DNA from: Curvibacter sp. PD_MW3
GTDB lineage: Bacteria; Pseudomonadota; Gammaproteobacteria; Burkholderiales; Burkholderiaceae_C
NCBI GenBank assembly: GCA_002633085.1
Contig: NSIV01000003.1
Location: forward strand, 268,654-332,653
Reading direction: 5' to 3'
Length of the DNA stretch: 64,000 nt
Below are positions 42,258 to 52,968 of this stretch, piece by piece. Below the pieces are notes generated by a model. The model saw only the letters and a program-made list of their open reading frames with translations. It was not told the DNA's origin and did no database searches. Made by a program: the position numbers and the translations under genes. How positions within the stretch are numbered: the first letter of the stretch is position 1; every line of letters starts with the position of its first letter.

Positions 42258-44948
42258 ATGCAAGACAAATACAACCATCTCGACGTTGAGAAATCCGCTC
42301 ACAGCCACTGGGTGGCGCGCGACGCCTACCGGGTGACGGAAGACGCCGGCCGCAAGAAGTTCTATGCCTGCTCCATGCTGCCCTACCCGAGCGGCAAGCT
42401 GCACATGGGCCATGTGCGCAACTACACCATCAACGACATGCTCACGCGCTACCTGCGCATGAACGGCTACAACGTGCTGATGCCCATGGGGTGGGACGCC
42501 TTCGGCCTGCCGGCCGAAAACGCCGCGCTGAAGAACGGCGTGCCGCCGGCCAAGTGGACCTACGAGAACATCGCCTACATGAAGGGCCAGATGCAGGCCA
42601 TGGGCCTGGCCATCGACTGGAGCCGCGAGGTCGCCACCTGCGACCCGACCTACTACAAGTGGAACCAGTGGCTGTTCCTCAAGATGCTGGAGAAGGGCAT
42701 TGCCTACCGCAAGACCCAGGTCGTGAACTGGGACCCGGTGGACCAGACGGTGCTGGCCAACGAGCAGGTGATCGACGGCCGCGGCTGGCGCACCGGCGCA
42801 CTGGTGGAAAAGCGCGAGATTCCGGGTTACTACCTGAAGATCACTGACTACGCCCAGGAGCTGCTGGACCACGTGCAAATGGGCAACGAGAAGGCCACGC
42901 TCAACGGCTGGCCCGAGCGTGTGCGCCTGATGCAGGAGAACTGGATCGGACGCAGTGAGGGCGTGCGTTTTGCCTTCACTCACGATATTCAGGGTGCGGA
43001 TGGTCGGCTCATCGGCGACGGCAAGATGTATGTTTTCACCACCCGTGCCGACACCATCATGGGCGTGACCTTCTGCGCCGTGGCGCCCGAGCATCCGCTG
43101 GCCCAGCACGCGGCCAAGTCGAACCCGAAGCTCGCTGCCTTCATCGAAGAGTGCCAGAAGGGTGGCACGACCGAGGCCGAACTCGCGTTGCGGGAAAAAG
43201 AGGGTATGGCCACCGGCCTGTTCGTCAAACACCCGCTGAACGACGAGCAGGTTGAGGTCTGGGTGGGCAACTACGTGTTGATGAGCTACGGCGATGGCGC
43301 CGTCATGGGCGTGCCGGCGCACGACGAGCGCGATTTCGCCTTTGCGCTGAAGTACGACCTGCCGATCCGGCAGGTGATTGACGTCGCGGGTCAGGAGTAC
43401 GACTACCACCAGTGGCAGGAGTGGTACGCCGACAAGCAGAATGGCGTGACCATCAACTCCGACAGCTTCAGTGGCCTGGGCTATCAGGAAGCCGTCAATG
43501 CGGTGGCTCATGCATTGCAGACGCGCGACCTGGGCGAAAAGAAGACCACCTGGCGCCTGCGCGACTGGGGTATTTCGCGCCAGCGCTACTGGGGCACGCC
43601 GATCCCGATCATTCACTGCGACGCGTGTGGTCCGGTGCCGGTGCCCGAGAAAGACTTGCCGGTGGTGCTGCCGCAGGATCTCGTGCCCGATGGTTCCGGT
43701 AACCCGTTGAACAAGTGCGAAAGTTTCCTCAAGGTGGACTGCCCTTGCTGCGGCAAACCGGCACGGCGCGAAACCGACACCATGGACACCTTTGTGGATT
43801 CGTCCTGGTACTTCATGCGCTACTGCGATCCGACCAATCCGGACAAGATGGTCGCGGACGGTGCGAACTACTGGATGCCGATGGACCAGTACATCGGTGG
43901 CATCGAGCATGCCATCCTGCACCTGCTGTACGCACGCTTCTGGACCAAGGTCATGCGCGATCTGGGATTGGTGAAGATCGACGAGCCCTTCACCAAGCTC
44001 TTGACGCAAGGCATGGTGCTCAACCACATCTACTCGCGTCGCACCGAGAAGGGCGGCAAGGAGTACTTCTGGCCGCACGACGTCGAGCATGTGCTCGATG
44101 AGGGTGGCAAGATTGTCGGGGCCAAGCTGAAGAACGCCGTGGGCGATCTGCCCGTGGGCACGGTCATCGACTACGAGGGCGTGGGCACCATGTCCAAGTC
44201 CAAGAACAACGGAGTCGACCCGCAGGAGCTGATCGAGAAGTACGGTGCCGACACCGCGCGCCTGTACACCATGTTCACCGCGCCGCCGGAGGCCACACTG
44301 GAGTGGAACGATGCGGCGGTGGAAGGCAGCTACCGCTTCCTGCGCCGCGTCTGGAATTTCGGTGTCAAGCTGTCTGCTATCGATTCAGTAGCGGCTGACG
44401 CCAGTGTGGCGGGGGCCAAGAGCCTGAAAGATGTGGAATTCAGCAAGGAGGCCAAGGCCCTGCGGCTGGAAATCCACACCGTGCTCAAGCAGATCGACTA
44501 CGACTACCAGCGCATGCAGTACAACACCGTGGTCTCCGGGGCCATGAAGCTGCTCAATGCGCTGGAAGACTTCAAGGCCATGGACGGTGCGGGCGCCGCG
44601 ATGGCCCTGTATGAGGGCTTCGGCATCCTGTTGCGCTGCATCTATCCGGCCACCCCCCACCTGACGCATCAGTTGTGGGGCGAGCTTGGCTATGCTGGTG
44701 TCTTGGGCGACCTGCTCGATGCACCCTGGCCGCAGGCCGACGAGAGCGCGCTGCAGCAGGACGAGATCGAACTCGTGCTGCAGATCAACGGCAAGCACCG
44801 CGGCGCGGTGCTGGTGCCGGCCGGAGCGAGCAAGGAGGCGATCGAGGCGTTGGCCGTCGCCAGCGAACCGGTAGTCAAACAGGCGGATGGTGCGCCGATC
44901 AAGCGTGTCATCGTGGTGCCGGGACGCCTGGTCAACGTGGTGCTTTGA
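42258..44948 (+). CDS. leuS: Leucyl-tRNA synthetase
   Basis: An 896-residue class Ia synthetase. HIGH motif variant H49-M-G-H52 (KLHMGHVRN), editing domain with the conserved TTRADTIMG region, and KMSKS motif variant MSKSK at 645-649. ATG 42258 gives the usual MQDKYNHL N-terminus; an in-frame GTG lies 12 bases upstream. After the catalytic core, the segment [18 protein letters not shown] (from about 44370) is encoded by DNA resembling a local interspersed repeat (GCTAT-N7-GTAGC at 44376-44392) and looks inserted between the rest of the Rossmann end and the anticodon domain. The protein stays in frame. Confidence 0.96.
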   Translation: MQDKYNHLDVEKSAHSHWVARDAYRVTEDAGRKKFYACSMLPYPSGKLHMGHVRNYTINDMLTRYLRMNGYNVLMPMGWDAFGLPAENAALKNGVPPAKWTYENIAYMKGQMQAMGLAIDWSREVATCDPTYYKWNQWLFLKMLEKGIAYRKTQVVNWDPVDQTVLANEQVIDGRGWRTGALVEKREIPGYYLKITDYAQELLDHVQMGNEKATLNGWPERVRLMQENWIGRSEGVRFAFTHDIQGADGRLIGDGKMYVFTTRADTIMGVTFCAVAPEHPLAQHAAKSNPKLAAFIEECQKGGTTEAELALREKEGMATGLFVKHPLNDEQVEVWVGNYVLMSYGDGAVMGVPAHDERDFAFALKYDLPIRQVIDVAGQEYDYHQWQEWYADKQNGVTINSDSFSGLGYQEAVNAVAHALQTRDLGEKKTTWRLRDWGISRQRYWGTPIPIIHCDACGPVPVPEKDLPVVLPQDLVPDGSGNPLNKCESFLKVDCPCCGKPARRETDTMDTFVDSSWYFMRYCDPTNPDKMVADGANYWMPMDQYIGGIEHAILHLLYARFWTKVMRDLGLVKIDEPFTKLLTQGMVLNHIYSRRTEKGGKEYFWPHDVEHVLDEGGKIVGAKLKNAVGDLPVGTVIDYEGVGTMSKSKNNGVDPQELIEKYGADTARLYTMFTAPPEATLEWNDAAVEGSYRFLRRVWNFGVKLSAIDSVAADASVAGAKSLKDVEFSKEAKALRLEIHTVLKQIDYDYQRMQYNTVVSGAMKLLNALEDFKAMDGAGAAMALYEGFGILLRCIYPATPHLTHQLWGELGYAGVLGDLLDAPWPQADESALQQDEIELVLQINGKHRGAVLVPAGASKEAIEALAVASEPVVKQADGAPIKRVIVVPGRLVNVVL
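44376..44401 (+). repeat. Possible repeat-derived insert inside leuS
   Basis: GCTATCGATTCAGTAGCGGC and the following TGACGC match the reverse complement of the 62666-62733 element at 17 of 26 positions (GCTAT, TT, TAGC, G, T and CGC at fixed places). It keeps the GCTAT/GTAGC hairpin. The match is partial, so this is a candidate only. Confidence 0.4.
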
Positions 44949-44950
44949 AG

Positions 44951-45487
44951 ATGAAAACTGCTGCCGTTTCAAGTCGCCGTGATTTTGGTCGCGCCATGGG
45001 GCGACTGGTGACGCTGGGGCTGGTCGCTCCGCTCGCGGGTTGCGGCTTTCAATTGCGGCAGCCGCCCACGTTCGCCTTCAAGTCGATCTATACCGGCGTT
45101 GCGCCCACCTCGGTGCTGGGTACCGAACTCAAGCGCAACCTGGCGGCCATGGGCAGTGTCGAGCTGATCACCGATGCGACGCAGCAGCAAAAAGCCGATG
45201 TGATTCTGGATGTGCTGCAGGAGTTGCGGCAGAAAATCGTGGTCGGCACCAATGCGGCGGGCCAGGTGCGCGAGTTCCAGCTGCGTCTGACGTTCCGCTT
45301 CCGCCTGCGCACACCCAAAGGCAAGGAACTGATTCCCGATACCGAGATGGTGCAGCAGCGTGACATCAGTTTCAACGAGTCGGCGGTGCTGGCCAAGGAA
45401 ACGGAAGAGGCCTTGCTCTATCGCAGCATGCAGACCGACATCGTGCACCAGTTGATGCGGCGTTTGGCGGCCGTGAAAGAGATATGA
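44951..45487 (+). CDS. lptE: LPS-assembly lipoprotein LptE
   Basis: A 178-residue lipoprotein that plugs LptD in the outer membrane for lipopolysaccharide export. The signal has RRDFGRAMGRLVTLGL and the lipobox APLAGC, then GFQLRQPPTFAFKSIY, typical of LptE. The ATG is two bases after the leuS stop, and the order leuS-lptE-holA is conserved in Proteobacteria. A palindromic repeat begins at its stop codon. Confidence 0.93.
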   Translation: MKTAAVSSRRDFGRAMGRLVTLGLVAPLAGCGFQLRQPPTFAFKSIYTGVAPTSVLGTELKRNLAAMGSVELITDATQQQKADVILDVLQELRQKIVVGTNAAGQVREFQLRLTFRFRLRTPKGKELIPDTEMVQQRDISFNESAVLAKETEEALLYRSMQTDIVHQLMRRLAAVKEI

Positions 45488-45650
45488 AAGCCCCCCTGAG
45501 GCGCTGCGCCCCGTGCCGCAGCCGGAGTCCGCGGCTCTTCGGGCACGTCCAAGCCTGCGCAGGTAGGCTTGGAGCCGCGGCCCTCAGCCCCCCAGAGGGG
45601 GGACAACGCCAGTGGCCCGGCAGAGCCGGTTCCACGGCGTTTCCCGGTTT
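45488..45650 (+). repeat. Intergenic palindromic repeat, copy C (longest)
   Basis: The 163-bp element fills the lptE-holA gap. Left part: GCCCCCCTGAGG, a CCGTGCC...GGGCACG stem around CCGCGGCTC, and a CCAAGCCTGC/GCAGGTAGGCTTGG stem. Right part: CCCCCCAGAGGGGGG then AACGCCAGTGG, CCGGCAGAGCCGG and TTCCACGGCGTT as nested hairpin (45605-45641). Confidence 0.85.
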
Positions 45651-45672
45651 TAATGCCCAGGGTGACTAGCGC

Positions 45673-46761
45673 ATGCAAGTCGCCGCCAACCAACTGGAAG
45701 CCCAGCTGCAGCGTGGGCTGAAGAGCCTGTACACCCTGCATGGCGATGAGCCGCTGCTGGTGCAGGAGGCGGCGGACACCATTCGCGCTGCGGCGCGCGC
45801 GCAAGGTTATACCGAGCGGACCTCGCACACCGTGGCTGGCGCCCATTTCGACTGGAGCGAGGTACTTGCGGCAGGCGGCAGCTTGAGCCTGTTTGCCGAG
45901 CGTCAGATCGTCGAGATCCGCATCCCTTCCGGCAAACCCGGCAAGGATGGCAGTGTGGCGCTGCAGCAGTTGGCGGAGGCCTCACAGGGGAATGATTCCA
46001 CGCTGACCCTGGTCATGTTGCCGCGTCTGGACAAGATGACCAAGAGCGGTGCCTGGTTCGGCGCGCTGGAGAGCTTCGGCGTGACGGTGCAGGTTGACCC
46101 GGTGGAGCGTAATGCCTTGCCGCAATGGATTGCGCAGCGCCTGGCGGCGCAGGGCCAGCGTGTGGCGGCCGGTGAAGAGGGGCAGCGCACGTTGCAGTTT
46201 TTTGCCGATCGGGTGGAGGGCAACCTGCTGGCGGCACATCAGGAGATTCAGAAACTGGCCCTGCTTCATCCAGCGGGCGAGTTGACGTTCGAGCAGGTCG
46301 AAGGTGCCGTGCTCAACGTGGCGCGCTATGACGTCTTCAAGCTGTCGGAGGCCGTGTTGGCTGGGCAGGCGGCGCGGGTGCAGCGCATGCTTGACGGCCT
46401 GCGTGCCGAAGGCGAAGCCGAGGTGTTGGTGCATTACGCACTGGCCGAGGACATCCGTGCGCTCAAGCGCGTCAAGGATGCTGTCGCTCAAGGGCGTCCT
46501 TTGCCCATGGCCCTGCGCGAGCAGCGCATCTGGGGCCTCAAAGAGCGGTTGTTCGAGCGCGTGTTGCCGCGCCTGACGGAAACGGCGCTGGCCAACCTGC
46601 TGCATGCGGCGCACCAGGTGGACGGCATTGTCAAAGGCCTGAAGCAGCCGGACTGGCCGGCGGACGGCTGGCAGGCGCTGCACCGCTTGGCGATGCAGCT
46701 GTGCAACCACTGCGCCGTTCAGGCCGGGGTGCACGCCAAAACCGCGGGCGTGAGAAAATGA
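45673..46761 (+). CDS. holA: DNA polymerase III subunit delta
   Basis: A 362-residue clamp-loader delta subunit. N-terminal signature [19 protein letters not shown], then [21 protein letters not shown], and a helical collar domain at the end. Length and the leuS-lptE-holA order support it. It opens the sliding clamp for loading on DNA. The proA gene begins five bases after its stop. Confidence 0.94.
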   Translation: MQVAANQLEAQLQRGLKSLYTLHGDEPLLVQEAADTIRAAARAQGYTERTSHTVAGAHFDWSEVLAAGGSLSLFAERQIVEIRIPSGKPGKDGSVALQQLAEASQGNDSTLTLVMLPRLDKMTKSGAWFGALESFGVTVQVDPVERNALPQWIAQRLAAQGQRVAAGEEGQRTLQFFADRVEGNLLAAHQEIQKLALLHPAGELTFEQVEGAVLNVARYDVFKLSEAVLAGQAARVQRMLDGLRAEGEAEVLVHYALAEDIRALKRVKDAVAQGRPLPMALREQRIWGLKERLFERVLPRLTETALANLLHAAHQVDGIVKGLKQPDWPADGWQALHRLAMQLCNHCAVQAGVHAKTAGVRK

Positions 46762-46765
46762 AACC

Positions 46766-48046
46766 ATGAACGCGCTCAATATCGCTGAATACACGCAGAC
46801 CCTGGGCATGCAAGCCAAAGCGGCTTCCGCCCTCATGGCCAAGGCGTCAACCGCTACCAAAAACGCAGCGCTGAAACGCCTGGCCGCTCTGCTGCGTGCC
46901 AATGTCGAATCGCTGGGCCAGGATAACGCGCGCGACCTCGAGCGTGCCGTCGCCGCCGGTTTGGCCGCGCCGATGGTGGATCGCCTGCGTTTGACGCCCA
47001 AGGTCATCGATACCGTGGCGGAGGGTTGCGAGCAACTCGCCGCCATGCCGGATGTGATCGGCGAGATCATCGGCATGAAGCAGCAGCCCAGCGGCATCCG
47101 TGTCGGCCAGATGCGCGTGCCGATCGGCGTGTTCGGCATGATTTTCGAGAGCCGGCCCAATGTCACCATCGAGGCGGCCAGCCTGAGCATCAAGAGCGGC
47201 AACGCCTGCATCCTGCGCGGCGGCTCGGAAGCCATTGAATCCAACAAGGCGCTGGCCCGGCTGGTGCAGCAGGCCCTGGTGGAGTCCGGCCTGCCGGCCG
47301 ACGCCGTGCAACTGGTGCAGACCACCGAGCGCGAAGTGGTAGGTCAACTCATCACCATGCCGCAGTACGTGGATGTGATCATCCCGCGCGGCGGCAAGTC
47401 GCTGATCGAGCGCATCAGCCGCGATGCCAAGGTGCCGGTGATCAAGCACCTGGACGGCAACTGCCACACCTATGTCGACGATCCGTGCGACCTCGACATG
47501 GCCGTCAAGGTGGCCGACAACGCCAAGACCAACAAGTACAGCCCCTGCAACGCCAGTGAAAGCCTGCTGGTGGCGCGCGGCGTGGCCAAGGCCTTCTTGC
47601 CGCGCATCGGTGCGGTCTTTGCCGCCAAAGGGGTGGAGATGCGCTGTGACGCCGAAGGGCGTGCGATTCTGGCCGAGGTGCGGGGTGCCAACCTGAAGGA
47701 GGCGACCGAGCAGGACTGGTACGAGGAATTCCTGGCGCCCATCATCAGCGTCAAGGTCGTGGCCGGTCTGGATGAGGCGATTGCGCACATCAACCACTAC
47801 GGCAGCCACCACACCGACGCCATCATCACGCGCGACCACATGCACGCCCAAGCCTTCCTGCGCGAAGTCGATTCCGGCAGCGTCATGGTGAATGCGAGTA
47901 CCCGCTTTGCCGATGGTTTCGAGTATGGGCTGGGGGCTGAAATCGGCATCAGCACCGACAAGTTCCATGCCCGCGGCCCGGTCGGCATCGAAGGCCTGAC
48001 CTCGCTCAAGTACGTGGTGTTGGGCGACGGCGAAATCAGGAATTGA
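46766..48046 (+). CDS. proA: Gamma-glutamyl phosphate reductase
   Basis: A 426-residue proline-pathway enzyme of the aldehyde dehydrogenase fold. Signatures: [46 protein letters not shown] and the C-terminal [16 protein letters not shown]. The nucleophile Cys is in the [14 protein letters not shown] motif. Adjacent to holA, with which it is probably co-transcribed. Confidence 0.97.
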   Translation: MNALNIAEYTQTLGMQAKAASALMAKASTATKNAALKRLAALLRANVESLGQDNARDLERAVAAGLAAPMVDRLRLTPKVIDTVAEGCEQLAAMPDVIGEIIGMKQQPSGIRVGQMRVPIGVFGMIFESRPNVTIEAASLSIKSGNACILRGGSEAIESNKALARLVQQALVESGLPADAVQLVQTTEREVVGQLITMPQYVDVIIPRGGKSLIERISRDAKVPVIKHLDGNCHTYVDDPCDLDMAVKVADNAKTNKYSPCNASESLLVARGVAKAFLPRIGAVFAAKGVEMRCDAEGRAILAEVRGANLKEATEQDWYEEFLAPIISVKVVAGLDEAIAHINHYGSHHTDAIITRDHMHAQAFLREVDSGSVMVNASTRFADGFEYGLGAEIGISTDKFHARGPVGIEGLTSLKYVVLGDGEIRN

Positions 48047-48067
48047 CCCCCACACCAGGAGCCGGAC

Positions 48068-48391
48068 ATGAAACATAGCACCGTGACACGTTGGGTGAGC
48101 ATTGGGTTGGCGGGGCTGTTGCTGGCGCCCTTGGCCAGCCAGGCCAGCTCCTCACTGGCCGTCGAGATGGGCTGCTACAACTGTCACGGCGCTTACCCGC
48201 GTGGCGATGCGCCGAGTTTCGAGCGGCTGTCGGTCCGGTTTGAGAAGCGCCGGGGTGATGCGGCGGCCGAGCAGCATGCAGTCGAGGAGTTGCTGCGCGG
48301 TGAGCCGCTGCAACACATTCCCGCCCATGAGCACCTCAGCCCGGAAACGGCCCAGCGGCTGATCCATTGGCTGGTCGAAGGCGCGAAATAG
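48068..48391 (+). CDS. Small monoheme c-type cytochrome
   Basis: A 107-residue exported protein with signal peptide (residues 1-26, WVSIGLAGLLLAPLASQA) and one heme motif, Cys36-Tyr-Asn-Cys39-His40. No methionine occurs after Met34, so the distal heme ligand cannot be the usual C-terminal Met. Candidates are His residues in the PAHEHLS region. Class I-like tail RLIHWLVEGAK. AGGAG precedes the ATG. It stands alone between proA and gshA, and the electron partner is unknown. Confidence 0.87.
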   Translation: MKHSTVTRWVSIGLAGLLLAPLASQASSSLAVEMGCYNCHGAYPRGDAPSFERLSVRFEKRRGDAAAEQHAVEELLRGEPLQHIPAHEHLSPETAQRLIHWLVEGAK

Positions 48392-48498
48392 CGCAGACAG
48401 CGGGGCCTGGGCGGCGCAACGTCCGGCCTGTCACCTTGAATATGGCGTGACGGTCCCCACGTCCTAGAATTGCGCAACCAAAAACAAATGAGGGCTGC

Positions 48499-49794
48499 AT
48501 GGTTCCCCATCTCATCACGGCACTGACAGGCCCGATCAACGAACTCGAACAACGCATCCTCGACTCCATGCCGGCCATCGAGCGCTGGTTCCGGCTCGAG
48601 TGGATGGAGCACACGCCGCCGTTCTACAGCTCGGTCGACGTGCGCAATGCCGGTTTCAAGCTCGCGCCGGTAGACACCAACCTCTATCCCGGTGGCTGGA
48701 ACAACCTCACGCCGGAAATGCTGCCGCTGGCGGTGCAGGCCGCCATGGCCGCGATCGAGAAGATCTGCCCCGAGGCGCGCAACCTGCTGCTGATCCCCGA
48801 GAACCACACGCGCAACACCTTCTACCTGAGCAATGTGGCGCAGCTGCGGCGCATCTTCCACATGGCGGGGCTGAACGTGCGCATCGGATCGATCAACCCC
48901 GAGATCAAGAAGACCACCACCGTCGAGCTGCCGAATGGCGAGACGGTCACGCTGGAGCCGGTGATCCGCAGCAAGCGGCGCCTGGGCCTGAAGGATTTCG
49001 ACCCCTGCACCATCCTGCTCAACAACGACCTGTCTGCCGGCATTCCCGGCATCCTGGAAGACATTCACGAGCAGTACCTGTTGCCGCCGCTGCACGCCGG
49101 CTGGTCGACACGGCGCAAGAGCAACCATTTCCAGAGCTACGAGGAGGTGTCCAAGCGCTTCGGCAAGCTGCTGGGCATCGACCCCTGGCTGATCAACCCG
49201 ATGTTCAGCAAGTGCGGCGAAGTGAACTTTGCCGAGGGCACGGGCATGGAATGCCTGACCAGCAATGTGGATGCGTTGCTGGCCAAGATCCGGCGCAAGT
49301 ACAAGGAGTACGGCATCAAGGAAAAGCCGTTTGTCGTGGTCAAAGCCGACAACGGCACCTATGGCATGGGCATCATGATGGTGCGCGATGCCAAGGAACT
49401 GGAAGACCTGAACCGTCGCACGCGCAACAAGATGAGCGTGATCAAGGATGGCCAGGAGGTCAACGACGTCATCATCCAGGAAGGCGTACTGACCAACGAG
49501 CGCATGAACGACGCGGTGGCCGAACCGGTGGTCTACATGATGGATCGTTATGTGGTGGGCGGTTTTTACCGCGTGCATGCGGAGCGTGGGGTGGATGAAA
49601 ATCTCAATGCGCCGGGGGCCAGTTTTGTGCCGCTGGCCTTTGCCGAAAGCCCCCATTTGCCGCAGCCGGGCATGAAGCCGGGGGCCAGTGCCCCCAACCG
49701 CTTCTACATGTACGGTGTGATCGGGCGGCTGGCCATGCTGGCGGCCAGCTATGAACTGGAAGCCACCGATCCGGAGGCGGAAGTCTATGAATAA
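48499..49794 (+). CDS. gshA: Glutamate-cysteine ligase, proteobacterial type
   Basis: A 431-residue ligase for the first step of glutathione synthesis. It is the form found in betaproteobacteria, unlike E. coli GshA: the sequence opens VPHLITALTGPINELEQRI, with VVVKADNGTYGMGIMMVRD and VIIQEGVLTNERMNDAVAEP blocks typical of an ATP-grasp-like fold. Family known from TIGR02049. The gshB gene lies 3 kb downstream with kup and a Bug gene between. Confidence 0.92.
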   Translation: MVPHLITALTGPINELEQRILDSMPAIERWFRLEWMEHTPPFYSSVDVRNAGFKLAPVDTNLYPGGWNNLTPEMLPLAVQAAMAAIEKICPEARNLLLIPENHTRNTFYLSNVAQLRRIFHMAGLNVRIGSINPEIKKTTTVELPNGETVTLEPVIRSKRRLGLKDFDPCTILLNNDLSAGIPGILEDIHEQYLLPPLHAGWSTRRKSNHFQSYEEVSKRFGKLLGIDPWLINPMFSKCGEVNFAEGTGMECLTSNVDALLAKIRRKYKEYGIKEKPFVVVKADNGTYGMGIMMVRDAKELEDLNRRTRNKMSVIKDGQEVNDVIIQEGVLTNERMNDAVAEPVVYMMDRYVVGGFYRVHAERGVDENLNAPGASFVPLAFAESPHLPQPGMKPGASAPNRFYMYGVIGRLAMLAASYELEATDPEAEVYE

Positions 49795-49945
49795 GGCTGG
49801 CCCACGGGGATAGTTGTTGCATTGCAACATCTCCGATCCTGAGCCACGTCAGGCGGTGGGAAGCTGTTGGAAGGCCGGCAGGCCGGGAGCACAATAGCGC
49901 CTTCCGCATGTTATGGAGCTCCGCTCGTGAAGACGGGGCAATTTT

Positions 49946-51814
49946 GTGTCAGCTTCCAAATCCTCGCTTGCTGCGCTCACTCTGGGCGCCATCGGCGTCG
50001 TATACGGTGACATCGGCACCAGCGTCCTGTATGCCGTCAAGGAAGTGTTCGGTTCCGGCCATGTACCGTTCACGCCGGCCAATGTCTACGGCATCCTCTC
50101 GATCTTCTTCTGGACGTTGACCGTCATTGTTTCCCTCAAGTACGTGACGTTGGTGCTGCGGGCCGACAACGCGGGTGAAGGCGGCCTGGTGGCCATGCTC
50201 GCGCTGGCCTCACAGTCGGTCAAGGACAAGCCGGCACTGCGGCGCTGGTTGCTGGTGGTCGGCATCTTCGGCACCTGCCTGTTTTATGGTGATGGTGTCA
50301 TCACCCCGGCGATTTCGGTGCTGTCGGCGGTCGAAGGTCTGGAAGTCGTCTCGCCGGCCTTCAAGAAAGCCGTGATTCCGCTCACGCTGGTCATCCTGTT
50401 CGGCCTCTTTGCCGTGCAAAAGCGTGGCACGGCCGGCATCGGCAAGTTCTTTGGGCCGATCACCGTGGTCTGGTTTGCCGTCATCGCCGTCCTGGGCGTG
50501 ACGCACATTGCCAGCAACCCGGCCATCCTGTGGGCGCTGAGCCCGCACTACGCCATCGGGTTCATCGTGCACAACCCGGGCATCACCTTCATCATCTTGG
50601 GCGCCGTGGTGCTGTGCGTCACCGGCGGCGAGGCGCTCTATGCCGACATGGGCCACTTCGGCAAGAAACCGATCCGCCTGGCCTGGTTTTCCGTCGTCAT
50701 GCCGGCGCTGACGCTCAACTACTTCGGCCAGGGCGCGTTGTTGCTGAAGAACCCGGACGCCGTGAAAAACCCGTTTTTCATGATGGCGCCGGACTGGGCG
50801 CTGCTGCCCCTGGTGGGTCTGGCCACCATGGCGACGGTCATCGCCTCGCAGGCCTTGATCTCGGGTGCCTTCAGCGTTACCAAGCAGGTTATCCAGCTTG
50901 GCTACCTGCCGCGCTTGCAGGTGCTGCACACCAGCGTCAAGGACACGGGGCAGATCTACATGCCCTTCGTCAACTGGGGGCTGTTCGTGGCCATCGTGTT
51001 GGCTGTGGTGCTTTTCAAGTCCTCCAGCAACCTGGCCGCAGCCTACGGCATCGCTGTCACGCTCGACATGCTCATCACCACCGTACTGACCTTCTTCGTC
51101 ATTCGTTACGGCTGGAAGTACCCGCTGGTGCTGTGCCTCGGTGCCACAGGCTTCTTCTTTGTGGTGGATCTGGCCTTCTTCACATCCAACCTGATGAAGT
51201 TGTTCGATGGCGGCTGGTTCCCGTTGCTCATCGGTGGCTCCGTTTTCATGCTCATGATGACCTGGAAACAGGGGCGCAGCCAGCTCAACGCCGCCTTGCG
51301 CCAGGATGCGCTGGACCTGCCCGGTTTTCTGGAGGCGGTGTTTGTCAGCCCGCCGGCCCGTGTCGAAGGCACGGCCGTGTTCCTGACGGCCGAGCCCGGC
51401 AATGTGCCCAATGCCATGCTGCACAACCTCAAGCACAACAAGGTGCTGCATCGGAACAACCTGTTCGTGACGGTGCGCAACCACGAGGTGCCATGGATAG
51501 GCCTCGACAAGCGGCTGCAGATCGAGCCCTTGGGGCATGACTGCTGGCAGGTCATCGTGCACTACGGCTTCAAGAACGACCCGGACCTGCCCTCCGCGCT
51601 GGAACAGATCCGCACCCGCGGCTGTGAGCTTGAACCGATGACCACCAGCTACTTCCTGTCGCGCGACATCGTCATCCCGACCTTGGGTCAAGGCATGGCA
51701 TCGTGGCGGGAAAAGCTGTTCGCCCAGATGCACCACAACGCCAGCGGTGCGGCCGCGTTCCTCAACTTGCCAAACAATTCCGTGGTCGAGCTGGGTTCGA
51801 AGATCGAGATCTGA
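49946..51814 (+). CDS. kup: Potassium uptake protein Kup (TrkD)
   Basis: A 622-residue K+/H+ symporter. The start region [21 protein letters not shown] and the block [20 protein letters not shown], both typical, then 12 helices and a soluble C-terminal domain (residues 460-622). The start is GTG 49946. The upstream gap has an inverted repeat TGTTGC-ATT-GCAACA at 49815-49829. It sits between the two glutathione genes, which may reflect the known glutathione-potassium link, but that is inference. Confidence 0.95.
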   Translation: MSASKSSLAALTLGAIGVVYGDIGTSVLYAVKEVFGSGHVPFTPANVYGILSIFFWTLTVIVSLKYVTLVLRADNAGEGGLVAMLALASQSVKDKPALRRWLLVVGIFGTCLFYGDGVITPAISVLSAVEGLEVVSPAFKKAVIPLTLVILFGLFAVQKRGTAGIGKFFGPITVVWFAVIAVLGVTHIASNPAILWALSPHYAIGFIVHNPGITFIILGAVVLCVTGGEALYADMGHFGKKPIRLAWFSVVMPALTLNYFGQGALLLKNPDAVKNPFFMMAPDWALLPLVGLATMATVIASQALISGAFSVTKQVIQLGYLPRLQVLHTSVKDTGQIYMPFVNWGLFVAIVLAVVLFKSSSNLAAAYGIAVTLDMLITTVLTFFVIRYGWKYPLVLCLGATGFFFVVDLAFFTSNLMKLFDGGWFPLLIGGSVFMLMMTWKQGRSQLNAALRQDALDLPGFLEAVFVSPPARVEGTAVFLTAEPGNVPNAMLHNLKHNKVLHRNNLFVTVRNHEVPWIGLDKRLQIEPLGHDCWQVIVHYGFKNDPDLPSALEQIRTRGCELEPMTTSYFLSRDIVIPTLGQGMASWREKLFAQMHHNASGAAAFLNLPNNSVVELGSKIEI

Positions 51815-51858
51815 CCAAGCGACCCCGGCAAGGCCAAGCAGGCGAGTTGTCTGAAAAA

Positions 51859-51888
51859 GAAAAAGCCATCCGCAGAGATGGCTTTTTT
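51859..51888. terminator. Bidirectional terminator between kup and the Bug gene
   Basis: AGCCATC (51864-51870) pairs with GATGGCT (51877-51883), flanked by an A run to the left and a T run to the right, so it can stop transcription from both sides. Confidence 0.88.
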
Positions 51889-51908
51889 CTGGGCTGTGAG
51901 CGGCGCGA

Positions 51909-52877
51909 TCAGTCCGTCGTGATGCCCGCCGACTTCACCAGCTTGCTCCAGCGTGCCGCCTCTGCCTTGATATGGGCGGCAAACTGCTCGGGCGTGCCGC
52001 CGCCCAGCTCGTTGCCCTGGCTCAGCATCTGGGCCTTGATGGTGGGGTCGGCCAGCGCCTTGTTGGTGACTTCGTTGAGCAGCTGGATGATGGGCTTGGG
52101 TGTTGCCGCCGGGGCCACCAGGCCCTGCCAGTTGCTGATCTCGTAGCCGGGAAAGCCCTGCTCGGCCATGGTCGGCACGTCGGGGAACTGCGGCGAGCGC
52201 TTCAGGCTGGTGATGGCCAGCGGGCGCAGCTTGCCGGCGCGGATATTGGCCGAAGCAGCGTACATCTGCTCGAACATCATGTCCACCTGGCCGCCCATCA
52301 GGTCCATGGCCGCAGGCGCGCCGCCCTTGTAGGGGATGTTGGTGATGAAGACGCCCGCCATGTTCTTGAACATCTCGGCCGCCAGGTGGTGCGAGCCACC
52401 GGTGCCGCCATTGGCATAGGTCAGGTAGCCCGGTTTGGCCTTGGCCGCGGCAACGATGTCCTTGACGCTCTTGAAGGGCGAGTCCGGGCGCACCATCAGC
52501 ACCAGCGGGCCACGCTCGATCAGGCAGATTGGTGCCAGATCCTTTAGCGGATCGAAATTGACCTTCTTGAACATGGTCGGGTTGACCGACAGCGGTGCAA
52601 AGTTGCCCATGCCGATGGTGTAGCCGTCGGGTTTGGCGCGCACGATCGCTTCGGTGCCGATGTTGCCGCCGGCACCCGGCTTGTTGTCAACGACAACCGG
52701 CTGGCCCAGGGCGGTGGAGATGAAGCGGCCGAACTGGCGCGAGCGCTGGTCGGTGTTGCCGCCGGCCGGGTAAGGGCAGATGATGGTGATGGGCTTGCCC
52801 GGGTATTTGTCCTGGGCGAAAGACAGGCTGGGCAGCCCGAGTATGGCGGCGGCTTGCAGAAGATCGCGGCGTTTCAT
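51909..52877 (-). CDS. Bug/TctC-family receptor 4
   Basis: A 322-residue Bug protein with signal MKRRDLLQAAAILGLPSLSFAQ (twin Arg next to the start), then DKYPGKPITIICPYPAGGNT and VDNKPGAGGNIGTEAIVRAK. The ATG at 52877 has GGAGTCTC nearby. No TctAB genes are present. It lies between kup and gshB and converges on kup at a shared terminator. The three Bug proteins of the accessory cluster belong to the same family. Ligand unknown. Confidence 0.92.
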   Translation of the reverse strand: MKRRDLLQAAAILGLPSLSFAQDKYPGKPITIICPYPAGGNTDQRSRQFGRFISTALGQPVVVDNKPGAGGNIGTEAIVRAKPDGYTIGMGNFAPLSVNPTMFKKVNFDPLKDLAPICLIERGPLVLMVRPDSPFKSVKDIVAAAKAKPGYLTYANGGTGGSHHLAAEMFKNMAGVFITNIPYKGGAPAAMDLMGGQVDMMFEQMYAASANIRAGKLRPLAITSLKRSPQFPDVPTMAEQGFPGYEISNWQGLVAPAATPKPIIQLLNEVTNKALADPTIKAQMLSQGNELGGGTPEQFAAHIKAEAARWSKLVKSAGITTD

Positions 52878-52968
52878 GAGAGACTCCAAAAATATGCCTG
52901 CTACGGTACTGCTTTTTGGCGGGCAGCCACATACGGACTTACCACAATCACTGCGAGGGCGACGCCCT

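Noticed and set aside
49815..49829. TGTTGC-ATT-GCAACA as the gshA terminator
   Set aside because: The stem is only 6 bp and no T run follows. Kept only as an inverted repeat.
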